DNA of 7,172 nucleotides from Thermodesulfobacteriota bacterium (GCA_947259475.1 CAMYLW010000080.1:1-7172), one strand, 5' to 3'; shown: positions 1-6,707, counted from the first letter of the stretch. Numbers and translations are program-made. The notes: generated from the letters alone by a model not told the origin.

Positions 1-6
1 CTAGCT

Positions 7-62
7 GCCAGCTGTATTTCCCTATGCTCCATGCCCTATGCTCTATGCTCCTTTCCTTATGC
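7..62 (-). repeat. Degenerate heptad repeat array, reverse orientation
   Basis: Eight consecutive 7-base units can be laid end to end here. Read on the minus strand, most begin with G and several are variants of GCATAGG, GCATAGA or GCATGGA, followed by GAAATAC and AGCTGGC. The array may continue left of the window. It stops five bases before the -35 box of the promoter for the TPR gene. Units are degenerate, so this is a periodic array and not a perfect tandem repeat. It belongs with the arrays at 909-950, 6708-6812 and 7021-7069. No coding potential is seen. Confidence 0.7.
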
Positions 63-66
63 TTTC

Positions 67-95
67 TTGACAAAATGTATCGCCGCAATTAGACT
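67..95 (+). promoter_or_regulatory. Sigma70-type promoter of the TPR lipoprotein gene
   Basis: A perfect -35 box TTGACA (67-72) is followed by a 17-base spacer and a -10 box TAGACT (90-95; 4 of 6 consensus positions, including both invariant ends). Transcription would start near 102, leaving a leader of about 40 bases before the start codon at 143. The consensus -35, ideal spacing and position make this the best promoter in the window. It is inferred from sequence only. Confidence 0.7.
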
Positions 96-126
96 CACAA
101 ACAAATTAGCTATCAGCGATCAGGCT

Positions 127-134
127 AGGGAGGG
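127..134 (+). promoter_or_regulatory. Ribosome binding site fixing a TTG start
   Basis: AGGGAGGG lies eight bases upstream of the TTG at 143. The nearby ATG at 135-137 is out of frame with the TPR protein. The strong Shine-Dalgarno sequence, together with the signal peptide that starts straight after it, supports TTG as the true start codon. Confidence 0.7.
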
Positions 135-142
135 ATGAGAAA

Positions 143-904
143 TTGAGAGCACAGCTTAGATGGCGGGTATTAGGCGTGATATTGACCTTGGCATTTTTTC
201 TTACGGGTTGCGCCGCCGATAAAGCTCTCAGGCAAAAGGAAGGCAGATCCTCCCGTGATCTGGGCGAGAGGTACCTTGCCAGGAACCAGCCCAGTAAGGC
301 CCTGGAGCACTTTCTCAAGGCTCTCGAACTTATCCCCGATGACCCTTACCTGCAATACGACTTGGCGCTGACCTACGACTATAAGGGGGCTCTTGATAAA
401 GCGGAGTATCATGTCGGGGAAGCAATTAAGTTGAAGCCAGACTATTCGAACGCTTACAATTATCTGGGCACCATTTATTATCGCCAGGGCAGAATGGAAG
501 AGGCGATTCAGGCGTTTGAAAAGGCACTGAGCAATCTGCTCTACATGGCCCCTCAGGACGCCCAAAGAAATTTGGGTAGGGTTTATCTCGACCTTAAACA
601 GTACCATGAAGCGATCATCCATTTGAAAGAGGCCATCAGATTGGTTCCGGACTTTGTTCCAGCTCTCAATGATTTGGGAAAAGCCTACGAAGGTTTGAAG
701 ATGTACGGTCAAGCACGAGCAGCGTATGAGAAGGCTCTCGAGTACAATCCAGAATATGCAGGCGCCCTATTGAACATGGGTAAATTCCTCTACCGCAGCG
801 GTGAAAAGCAAAAGTCCAAAGAGTATTTCGAGAAGGTGATACGGGCAGAGCCGGGCTCGGATATTGCCTATGAGGCTCGGAGTTATTTGGGTGCGATGAG
901 GTGA
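143..904 (+). CDS. pilW: Six-TPR lipoprotein, type IV pilus pilotin (PilF/PilW/Tgl type)
   Basis: This 253-residue protein starts at a TTG preceded by a strong ribosome binding site. Residues 1-23 form a lipoprotein signal: basic residues R2, R6 and R8, a hydrophobic core, then lipobox L20-T21-G22 with acceptor Cys23. The rest is six tetratricopeptide repeats, near 35-66, 69-100, 103-136, 138-170, 172-204 and 206-238, each with the W/Y-LG-Y-A-F-A-P pattern. The third repeat carries a short insertion (NLLYMAPQ). Known PilF, PilW and Tgl proteins are about 250-residue outer-membrane lipoproteins with six TPRs, needed for PilQ multimer assembly or stability, and length and domain count agree. 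The gene converges on pilQ and lies 269 bases from its stop codon, which supports the pilus role. A generic TPR lipoprotein remains possible. It has its own promoter and is probably transcribed alone. Confidence 0.88.
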   Translation: MRAQLRWRVLGVILTLAFFLTGCAADKALRQKEGRSSRDLGERYLARNQPSKALEHFLKALELIPDDPYLQYDLALTYDYKGALDKAEYHVGEAIKLKPDYSNAYNYLGTIYYRQGRMEEAIQAFEKALSNLLYMAPQDAQRNLGRVYLDLKQYHEAIIHLKEAIRLVPDFVPALNDLGKAYEGLKMYGQARAAYEKALEYNPEYAGALLNMGKFLYRSGEKQKSKEYFEKVIRAEPGSDIAYEARSYLGAMR

Positions 905-908
905 AGCG

Positions 909-950
909 GATTGTAGATTGAAAAGAGGCGAAAGGCGCAGGGCCCAAGGT
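909..950 (+). repeat. Short heptad repeat array, forward orientation
   Basis: Six 7-base units follow the stop codon of the TPR gene almost at once: GATTGTA, GATTGAA, then purine-rich units ending in GGC or similar. The first unit is identical to those that open the array at 6708, and the orientation is the same. It lies in the 3' untranslated region of the TPR gene transcript. Confidence 0.55.
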
Positions 951-986
951 AGAATTCAATTTAGCAAGCTGCAATTCGCCAAACCC

Positions 987-1107
987 GTCATTCCGGACGA
1001 GCGCCGCGTAGCGGGGCGAGATCCGGAATCCAGTTAGAGTTCAATATAATTAAATTGTTTCTGGATCCCGGCTCGCATCCGCCGTAGGCGGACTTGGCCG
1101 GGATGAC
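987..1107. repeat. Palindromic double-hairpin repeat element (REPIN/MITE-like)
   Basis: The element is bounded by GTCATTCCGG (987-996) and CCGGGATGAC (1098-1107), an inverted pair with one mismatch. Each half folds alone. In the left half ATTCCGGA (990-997) pairs with TCCGGAAT (1022-1029) around an inner hairpin CCGC-GTA-GCGG (1004-1014). In the right half ATCCCGG (1065-1071) pairs with CCGGGAT (1098-1104) around TCCGCC-GTA-GGCGGA (1078-1092). The halves are joined by an AT-rich spacer (1034-1060). Dispersed repeats starting CGTCATTCC and carrying hairpins are common in proteobacterial intergenic DNA. No transposase or RAYT gene is present here. Confidence 0.8.
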
Positions 1108-1119
1108 TACGTGAGGGAC

Positions 1120-1152
1120 AAAAAAAACCCCCCGATGCTCAGCGTCGGGGGG
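1120..1152 (-). terminator. Rho-independent terminator of the pil operon
   Basis: CCCCCCGA (1128-1135) pairs perfectly with TCGGGGGG (1145-1152), and the stem extends inward by a G-T pair and two G-C pairs to a TCA loop. On the minus strand it is followed by eight T (A-run at 1120-1127), which is ideal for ending the pilMNOQ transcript 21 bases after the pilQ stop codon. On the plus strand the trailing bases are TTTCTTGT, a weaker T-run, so it may also stop transcripts of the TPR gene. Confidence 0.93.
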
Positions 1153-1173
1153 TTTCTTGTAATATCTGTAGTA

Positions 1174-3936
1174 TCAACGCCGGGTCAATTTCTCATCGGC
1201 TATTATGCTTGGGCTCAAGAAGATCAGAAGCTCGCTTTTCCCATCGTTGATCTGACGGTTCTTGAACAGCCAACCCAAAAGCGGTATCCGCCACAGAAAT
1301 GGAACCCGATCCTCAGACCACTCAGTATCTTGAATAACAATGCCGCCGATGACGATGGTGTCACCGTCATTGACCAGCAGCTCGGTTTGGGCTTCCTGGG
1401 TGCGGATGGCTGGGACATCTTGCACGGTTCTACTGAAATCAGCCTGGTCCCTCTTGGCGAGCACCTCCATCCGGACTTTGCCGTCCGGGGTTATGTGAGG
1501 TGTCACGGTCAAAGACAGGGTGGCCGGGGCGAAGGCGGTACTAATCGTGCCCTCTTCGGTCCTCTGGGGATAGGGGATCTGATCACCCTGCTGGATCATG
1601 GCTTGCACATGGTCCAAAGTGAAGATTCTCGGGCTGGAGATCACTCTACCCTCGCCGGCGTTTTCCAAGGCGTCCAGTTGCATGTCCAGATCAAGGATAT
1701 TATTGACGCCGAGGGCACGGGTGAAAGCAAGGCCGAAAGTACCAACGGCCGCCGTTGGTGCAGCCACGGCCATGTCAAACGCTGGTGAACCGCCCAGCCT
1801 ACCGGCAAGAGAGTTTGCAGTGTAACCGGCGTTCCAGCTGACGCCCAAGTTGCGGCTGAAGTTGGTGGTGGCTGAGACAATCCGGGACTCTACCATCACC
1901 TGTTTGGTGGCCCTGTCCAGCCTGGCAAGGATTTCTTTGGCGGTCTCTATCCGTTTAGGAAAGTCGCTGTAGATAATCAAATTGGTGCGGTTATCCACAG
2001 ATACGGTGCCCTTTTCACTTTTGACGTTATCGATTTGGGCACTAATATCTCCGACGTCAGCGTAGTTGACCTGAAGGTATTCGGTGGAAATCTCTCCCAG
2101 ATCCCTGGCTGCAGCCATGAGTTCCTTCTGGGCTTCGGCCACCTCTCTCTTACGCTCCAACTCCGCTTTGAGTTTCGCTGCTGTGGCAATGCGTATGATA
2201 TTTCCTTCCATTACCTGGTCCAATTCATTGATCTTCAGAATCAACTCCAAAACTTGGTCCCAGGGTACATTGTCCACTTTGAGCGTGACTTTACCTGAAA
2301 CACCAGGCTCCACAACTAAGTTCTTGCCGGTGACGTCGGCTAAAAGTCGGAGCACATTTCGAATGTCAACCTCTTGCAGGTCGAGGGAAATCTTTTGACC
2401 GATAAACGCTCTCGGCATGTCAGGTGAGGGCATTGGACCCGCCGCCTCTATCACTGGCACCTTCTCTGCGGCGGCCATCTCTTCTTCAACTTCAACAACC
2501 GTGGGTGGAGCGGGGCCAGCCATTGGCTCGGGAGCAGCAGGTGGTGCAACTTCTTCCAGCGCTGGAGCCGGGATTTCCGGACCTCGCTCCTCGACCACCG
2601 CAGCGGGCCTACCCAGCTTAATGGGCTCAACCGGTGGCACCATAGAGCTATCGAAGTCCAAATAGACCGCATTCCCCTCAGTCGCTATGTGGTACGGGAC
2701 CATTTCACGCATTTCGATGTAAAATTCCACCGCAGTGGGAACTCCCTGCATTGGACGGGGGTAAATCACATTAACGGCACTGGTAAATTGTCCCGTGTCA
2801 ATATGTCGCTCAAGATGCTTGGGGAGTTTAGCATTCGTAAAGGCTATGGAAATGCTGTTTGCTCCGGTGATCTGGATCTCCGGCTCAAGAGGACGGTTAG
2901 CGGCGACGGTCAAACGAGATTTGTTAGATTTCAAAAGGTTGAAATCAATGGATAATATCCGGGCTGGCTCAGGCGGTGGTGCGGTTCGCTTGGGTGCTTC
3001 AGCCGGCTCGGCTGGTTCAGCAACCGTTGCCACCACGATTGGAGGGCTGGCAGGAAAGCCTGAGCCTGGTTCAAAGGTGACAACGAGTCGGTCTCCCACC
3101 GATGTAATGTGGTAAGGGAGTCCTGCTGCTGGAATCAAATCAAAAACTACCCTCACTTTGTCGGGGTGGGTTCCCATCCTTATCCCTTTGACCAGGGGAT
3201 CGGAAGGGGGAACCGTTGCTTTGCCTGCAGCCAACTCCACTCCCATGAGATCCAACACCACTCGGGCTGGATCAGTCAGGGTAAAAACATTGTATTTCGT
3301 AATACTCCCATCGCCAATAATGTATACCTTGAGCTCTTCACCATAAGTTATTGGTTGAATGGCTGTAATTTTCTCGGCCGGGGTGGCTGCCGCTTCCATC
3401 TCTGGTGCGGTCTCGGTCTGGAAGAATACCGTCTCTGCCTCAGGAGTCGGCTCAGTTCCGACGACCACAGCCGTTTCCTCAAACTGCACCACGATCTGAT
3501 TCGTTTCCTGCACTATTTCGTACGGAGTTTCTTTGTTCAGCCCGATTTCGACACGAGTCATGGGCTGGGGCTCCTGAGCGAGCATCATGGTTTCTATCTT
3601 ACCGATGATTTCATTTTCGACGGCAAGGGGCGAAGATGAAATCTCACTCTCTGTATTGGGCAGATCCAAGACCAGCCGCAAGGGATCAATCGCCTTGAAG
3701 GCTGTGTATGTCATCGCATTCGAGCCAACCAGGTAGATGCCCAAGAAACCGTCCTGATCCACCACTTGAATATCTTGGAGTTGCTGTGTTTCTGTGGAAA
3801 CACGGTCTCCAGCATCGGCCTGGGAGGTTGGTGGAGCAGAAGGCTGGCTGGCACAGCCAAAAGCATAGAAAATCAGGGCCAGCAGGCCTAAAGGCAAGAT
3901 CCCTTTTTGTTTTAAGCGGCGTCGATTATGCCTCAT
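1174..3936 (-). CDS. pilQ: Type IV pilus secretin PilQ
   Basis: This 920-residue protein forms the outer-membrane channel for the pilus. The N-terminus has basic residues 2-11, a hydrophobic stretch 12-27 and Cys28 in AFGC, so it is exported and possibly lipidated. Three AMIN-like beta domains, a type linked to peptidoglycan binding, lie near 55-153, 196-289 and 325-429. They are separated by Pro/Ala/Glu-rich linkers, the longest at about 432-510. The N0 (STN) domain is near 514-583, N1 near 615-675, and the secretin barrel about 683-913. The family signature spans 857-891: GDTIVIGG, then VPFLWRIPLLGWLF. It is longer than Pseudomonas PilQ (about 714 residues) and close to Myxococcus PilQ (about 900). 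The start has a perfect AGGAGG six bases upstream (3943-3948). It is the last gene of the operon, 70 bases after pilO, with no pilP between. Confidence 0.97.
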   Translation of the reverse strand: MRHNRRRLKQKGILPLGLLALIFYAFGCASQPSAPPTSQADAGDRVSTETQQLQDIQVVDQDGFLGIYLVGSNAMTYTAFKAIDPLRLVLDLPNTESEISSSPLAVENEIIGKIETMMLAQEPQPMTRVEIGLNKETPYEIVQETNQIVVQFEETAVVVGTEPTPEAETVFFQTETAPEMEAAATPAEKITAIQPITYGEELKVYIIGDGSITKYNVFTLTDPARVVLDLMGVELAAGKATVPPSDPLVKGIRMGTHPDKVRVVFDLIPAAGLPYHITSVGDRLVVTFEPGSGFPASPPIVVATVAEPAEPAEAPKRTAPPPEPARILSIDFNLLKSNKSRLTVAANRPLEPEIQITGANSISIAFTNAKLPKHLERHIDTGQFTSAVNVIYPRPMQGVPTAVEFYIEMREMVPYHIATEGNAVYLDFDSSMVPPVEPIKLGRPAAVVEERGPEIPAPALEEVAPPAAPEPMAGPAPPTVVEVEEEMAAAEKVPVIEAAGPMPSPDMPRAFIGQKISLDLQEVDIRNVLRLLADVTGKNLVVEPGVSGKVTLKVDNVPWDQVLELILKINELDQVMEGNIIRIATAAKLKAELERKREVAEAQKELMAAARDLGEISTEYLQVNYADVGDISAQIDNVKSEKGTVSVDNRTNLIIYSDFPKRIETAKEILARLDRATKQVMVESRIVSATTNFSRNLGVSWNAGYTANSLAGRLGGSPAFDMAVAAPTAAVGTFGLAFTRALGVNNILDLDMQLDALENAGEGRVISSPRIFTLDHVQAMIQQGDQIPYPQRTEEGTISTAFAPATLSLTVTPHITPDGKVRMEVLAKRDQADFSRTVQDVPAIRTQEAQTELLVNDGDTIVIGGIVIQDTEWSEDRVPFLWRIPLLGWLFKNRQINDGKSELLIFLSPSIIADEKLTRR

Positions 3937-3942
3937 TCCACT

Positions 3943-3948
3943 CCTCCT
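3943..3948 (-). promoter_or_regulatory. Consensus ribosome binding site of pilQ
   Basis: AGGAGG on the minus strand, six bases before the ATG at 3936. It is the only perfect core Shine-Dalgarno sequence in the operon, fitting the need for many PilQ subunits per pilus machine (inference). Confidence 0.85.
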
Positions 3949-4006
3949 TCTACGGGAAGTGACTGCAATTATTAAACGGTTTCTGCCTAGTGTTTCCCGC
4001 AGCTGT

Positions 4007-4672
4007 CTATTTCTTTTTTCTCCTGCGCTTCTTGCCCTTCTTCGGCTGTTCTTTCACTTCGATAAACTTATACGTTGTGGCGGTACAGCCTGTTTTGAGA
4101 ATGACTGTATCACTTTTGAATTTAGCGGCTTTCGCTGCCGTCATTTTAAGGTCGCCTATATTGACGATACGACTCAATCTACTCACTTTGTCAAAAAAAG
4201 TGGCCACGTTATGGTATGGTCCAGTGACTTCTATCTTGAGTGGAATCTCGGCGTAGAAATTTCGGTTCACCTCTTTCTGTGGCTGAAACAACAGAAATTC
4301 CAGGCCGGACTGGGCGCCGAGATTGGAAATGCTGCTCAATAGAGTAGGGATTTCATGCTTATCTGGCAGAAGTTTGAGTGCCTGTTTAAATTTGAGCTCA
4401 GTATCTCTGTATTTTTTCTTGAAGGCTCGCAAGTTCTTCTCAACATTTTTGAGCCGGGCTAACTTGGTTTTGGCCGAGTTTAGATCCCCCCGCAGTTTGG
4501 TTATTTGCTCCGTTTGCGGCATGTAAAGGAACCAGACGAAACATCCCCAAAGAGCCCCCAAAACAGCCACTGCAATGAGAAGCTTTTGGGCTTTGCTCAG
4601 TTTGCTCAACTTACCCCAAGGAATAACTGGTAATTTGACGCCACCTAAGCCTTTTTTAACATCCAAAGCCAT
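4007..4672 (-). CDS. pilO: Type IV pilus inner-membrane alignment protein PilO
   Basis: This 221-residue bitopic protein pairs with PilN in the inner-membrane alignment complex. It has a cytoplasmic N-terminus (1-30), one membrane helix (about 31-51) and a periplasmic coiled coil (about 53-97). A ferredoxin-like domain (about 100-205) carries family-typical stretches: LLPDKHEIPTLLSSIS at 101-116, GLEFLLFQP at 123-131, and IPLKIEVTGPYHNVATFFD at 143-161. The protein ends in a strongly basic tail, KKGKKRRRKKK (211-221), which is not part of the usual fold. The start is supported by GGAAGG six bases upstream (4679-4684). It follows pilN by 36 bases. In most systems the next gene is pilP, but here it is pilQ. 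Family assignment rests on topology, motifs and gene order. Confidence 0.95.
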   Translation of the reverse strand: MALDVKKGLGGVKLPVIPWGKLSKLSKAQKLLIAVAVLGALWGCFVWFLYMPQTEQITKLRGDLNSAKTKLARLKNVEKNLRAFKKKYRDTELKFKQALKLLPDKHEIPTLLSSISNLGAQSGLEFLLFQPQKEVNRNFYAEIPLKIEVTGPYHNVATFFDKVSRLSRIVNIGDLKMTAAKAAKFKSDTVILKTGCTATTYKFIEVKEQPKKGKKRRRKKK

Positions 4673-4708
4673 GGGCTTCCTTCCCTAGTTTAGACTGGGA
4701 AACTACAA

Positions 4709-5332
4709 TCAGGCAGCCCCTCCTGACGATGACTTCGCCTTCTGTTTTGCTCCCTTTTTTGGCGGTGCTTCCTTTGCTGGAGCGGGGACAACAACTCTAC
4801 AGCTCAGATTGAAATTTTTCAGTTTGTATCCCTGGATTTTCACCTGACGTGTCTGCTTAAGCACCACACCGTTGGCATCAATGTAAGGCGATTTCGCCAG
4901 AGCCTCCATGAACTGGGCGATTACTTCGTTGCCACGGGCTACACCAGTAAGAGTCAAGGTATTACCCTTCTGAGTTAGAGTTTTGATCCACAATTGATCC
5001 GTAGGCACAGTGATTGCCAGTTGATCCAGAACTCTCACTTGAAGATCGCGATTTTTTCTGAGTTGCTCAATGACACCTAGCTTCTGTTCCAGCATCTTAT
5101 GCTTTTCTTGAAGCTCTTGGAGCTGTCTCTGCCTATCTTGGTACCGGCGAATTTCACTATCCACAGTCTTTTTTTCCGCAGTGATCTGCTTGATCGTGCG
5201 GGTATGGTCAATGTGAAAATAAACCATTACGGACACAGAAAAGAATATCAGGAGGAAAAAAACAGTTATCTCCTTGCGGATTTTTTCCTCTACCGGACGT
5301 CTGCCAATTGGCAATAAGTTGATTCTAATCAT
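4709..5332 (-). CDS. pilN: Type IV pilus inner-membrane alignment protein PilN
   Basis: This 207-residue protein opens with MIRINLLP. The conserved INLLP stretch (4-8) is the cytoplasmic peptide known to dock in PilM. One membrane helix (about 23-40) is followed by a periplasmic coiled coil rich in Gln, Arg and Glu (about 44-95) and a ferredoxin-like domain (about 97-180) containing LWIKTLTQKGNTLTLTGVA (114-132), typical of PilN. The tail (183-207) is low complexity: Pro/Ala then Lys-rich, ending SSSGGAA. The ATG overlaps the pilM stop codon by four bases (ATGA), so translation is probably coupled. A TGGGAG at 5337-5342, inside pilM, can serve as its ribosome binding site. Topology mirrors PilO, with which PilN forms heterodimers in known systems. 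Confidence 0.96.
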   Translation of the reverse strand: MIRINLLPIGRRPVEEKIRKEITVFFLLIFFSVSVMVYFHIDHTRTIKQITAEKKTVDSEIRRYQDRQRQLQELQEKHKMLEQKLGVIEQLRKNRDLQVRVLDQLAITVPTDQLWIKTLTQKGNTLTLTGVARGNEVIAQFMEALAKSPYIDANGVVLKQTRQVKIQGYKLKNFNLSCRVVVPAPAKEAPPKKGAKQKAKSSSGGAA

Positions 5333-6384
5333 CTGTCTCCCACCCGCCGCAGAGCCAGACCCACGGCAACAGCAAACTGTGGAGCAACATAGTCCACATA
5401 CTGCTGGTCAAACACTTTGGTATCGAAATCAATCTTGGCTAAAGGATTGAAGTAGGCCACTGGGATATTTGTGTCTTTATTGAACAGGGAATCCAGTCCA
5501 GGCAACCGCGAAGAACCACCACTTAGAAGGATCTGACCTATTGTTTCTTCTGGATAGGTGGCGTAAAAAAAGTCAATGGCGCGTTTTACCTCAGTTGACC
5601 AGCCGGTGGCTGCCGAGACAAAAATTGCTTCCAAATCCTGCACGGGCACTTTCTCTGATGACATACCAAGCTTTACTTTTTCAGCTTCCTCATACTCGAG
5701 ACCGAAGCGCTGCTGGATGTCCTCAGTGATTTGGAAGCCGCCAATTGAGGCGTCGCGATTGAACATGGAGATGCCGTTTTTCAAAACATTGATGTTCATT
5801 TTGGTGGCGCCGATGTCAACTAAGGCGACACCCCCGCTTTCGGTAGCATCGTAGTTCGCCTCAAAGGCATTTTCCAGGGCAAAGAAATCCACGTCAACAA
5901 CCTGGGGCGCCAGGCCGGCTTTTCTTATCAGAGTGACGTAGTCATCGATGACTTCCTTCTTTGCCGCCACAAGCATAACTTCCATCCGATCCGGTTTGTC
6001 TTCAGAAGAACCTAAGATCTGGAAGTCAATATTGACGTCTTCAACATTAAAGGGGATGTATTGCTCGGCTTCGAGCTGTATATTTTCAGTAAGCTCTTCT
6101 TCGCTCATTTGAGGAAGATCGACTTTCTTGATAATCACCGACCAGCCGGCTATTGAAGTGGCAACCCCTTTTACCTTGGTTTTTAGGTTGGTGACCAGTT
6201 TCTTAATTGCCGTCTGGACCTCATCTGGGTCTTTGATGGCGCCTTCAACAATAACACTGGGGGGTAACTGGGCTATACCCAAATCTTTTAGTCGGTAAGT
6301 TCCTTTGGCTTCTATCAGATGAACGATCTTGACAGCATAGGAACCAATATCAAGACCAATGAGCGAGGACTTTTTTCCGAACAT
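5329..6384 (-). CDS. pilM: Type IV pilus actin-like cytoplasmic protein PilM
   Basis: This 351-residue protein of the FtsA/actin-like fold has no signal or membrane helix. Nucleotide-binding motifs are in order: phosphate-1 GLDIGS (10-15), phosphate-2 VDIGAT (189-194) and the adenosine motif LLSGGSSRLPGL (286-297). Other family-typical stretches are QLEAEQYIPF (103-112), VVDVDFFALENAFE (162-175) and the C-terminal APQFAVAVGLALR (334-346). Length is close to Pseudomonas PilM (about 354). In known systems PilM binds the PilN N-terminus and connects the alignment complex to the cytoplasmic motor. It is the first gene of the operon. Its start at 6384 follows an AG-rich ribosome site (GAGAAGAG, 6388-6395), and the motif positions fit this start without extension. 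Confidence 0.97.
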   Translation of the reverse strand: MFGKKSSLIGLDIGSYAVKIVHLIEAKGTYRLKDLGIAQLPPSVIVEGAIKDPDEVQTAIKKLVTNLKTKVKGVATSIAGWSVIIKKVDLPQMSEEELTENIQLEAEQYIPFNVEDVNIDFQILGSSEDKPDRMEVMLVAAKKEVIDDYVTLIRKAGLAPQVVDVDFFALENAFEANYDATESGGVALVDIGATKMNINVLKNGISMFNRDASIGGFQITEDIQQRFGLEYEEAEKVKLGMSSEKVPVQDLEAIFVSAATGWSTEVKRAIDFFYATYPEETIGQILLSGGSSRLPGLDSLFNKDTNIPVAYFNPLAKIDFDTKVFDQQYVDYVAPQFAVAVGLALRRVGDR

Positions 6385-6417
6385 TATCTCTTCTCGATAG
6401 TTGGTGGACGTCAGGTC

Positions 6418-6451
6418 TAGTGTAATCTAAGGTAAGTATAGAGCTACACTA
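6418..6451. promoter_or_regulatory. Inverted repeat over the pilM -10 region, possible operator
   Basis: TAGTGTA (6418-6424) and TACACTA (6445-6451) are an exact inverted pair separated by 20 bases. The distal arm covers the proposed -10 box and the proximal arm lies in the transcribed leader. It could be a repressor site or a leader hairpin. Seven-base arms can arise by chance, so confidence is low. Confidence 0.3.
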
Positions 6452-6474
6452 TCGATATACCATTAAAATGTCAA
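6446..6474 (-). promoter_or_regulatory. Candidate sigma70-type promoter of pilMNOQ
   Basis: On the minus strand a perfect TTGACA (6469-6474) is followed by a 17-base spacer and TAGTGT (6446-6451), a poor -10 that keeps the TA and final T. Transcription would start near 6439, giving a leader of about 55 bases. A better -10-like TATACT (6435-6440) lies downstream but has no -35 at the right distance. No sigma54-type GG/GC pair was found. The weak -10 suggests a regulated promoter. Confidence 0.5.
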
Positions 6475-6502
6475 ATATTTTTGTTTACAATCCACAGGGC
6501 AA

Positions 6503-6525
6503 TTGTCAGTAAATAGGTTGTCAGT
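6503..6525. promoter_or_regulatory. Direct repeat upstream of pilM promoter, possible activator site
   Basis: TTGTCAGT occurs twice (6503-6510 and 6518-6525) with a 15-base period, starting about 29 bases upstream of the proposed -35 box. Paired direct repeats at that place resemble response-regulator sites, but no regulator is identified and the assignment is inference. Confidence 0.3.
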
Positions 6526-6707
6526 GCTCTTCGGCTTTTTTCAACTTAGTAAAAATACTACAAAAATGAATAACAGATAATTTTTACCAATAAAACAGTA
6601 ACATACATAAATTTGAAGCTGATATGTTTTATCTTTGTTTGAGAATTGATCCGATTATTGTGGTTTTTTCGAATTGCAAAAACCAAGCCAACCTCATGGA
6701 CATTGGG
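6526..6707. other. AT-rich intergenic stretch without recognisable gene
   Basis: This stretch upstream of the pilM promoter is rich in A and T and contains runs such as TTTTTT. A small inverted repeat TAGTA-AAAA-TACTA is at 6547-6560. I see no credible reading frame, RNA gene or terminator. Together with the repeats up to 7172 it forms nearly 790 bases without a gene. Confidence 0.6.

Noticed and set aside
170..712. Open frame of 180 codons on the minus strand
   Set aside because: Antisense to the TPR lipoprotein gene, whose repeats, lipobox and promoter are convincing.
1111..1788. Open frame of 225 codons on the plus strand
   Set aside because: It is antisense to the conserved secretin barrel of pilQ, starts inside the terminator region, and its translation has no recognisable domain or signal.
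3109..3639. Open frame of 176 codons on the plus strand
   Set aside because: Antisense to the AMIN-domain part of pilQ, with no ribosome binding site and a composition typical of a shadow frame.
3937..4006. Separate promoter or terminator between pilO and pilQ
   Set aside because: No stem-loop with a T-run is present. A TAATAAT-like -10 has no matching -35, so pilQ is best read as part of the same operon.
3937..4040. Remnant of pilP around the pilO stop codon
   Set aside because: The 70-base gap is too short, and the basic PilO tail shows no PilP motif such as an LRDPF stretch.
6521..6540. Terminator on the plus strand, GC-rich bases followed by TTTTTT
   Set aside because: No stem of useful length forms before the T-run and no plus-strand gene precedes it.
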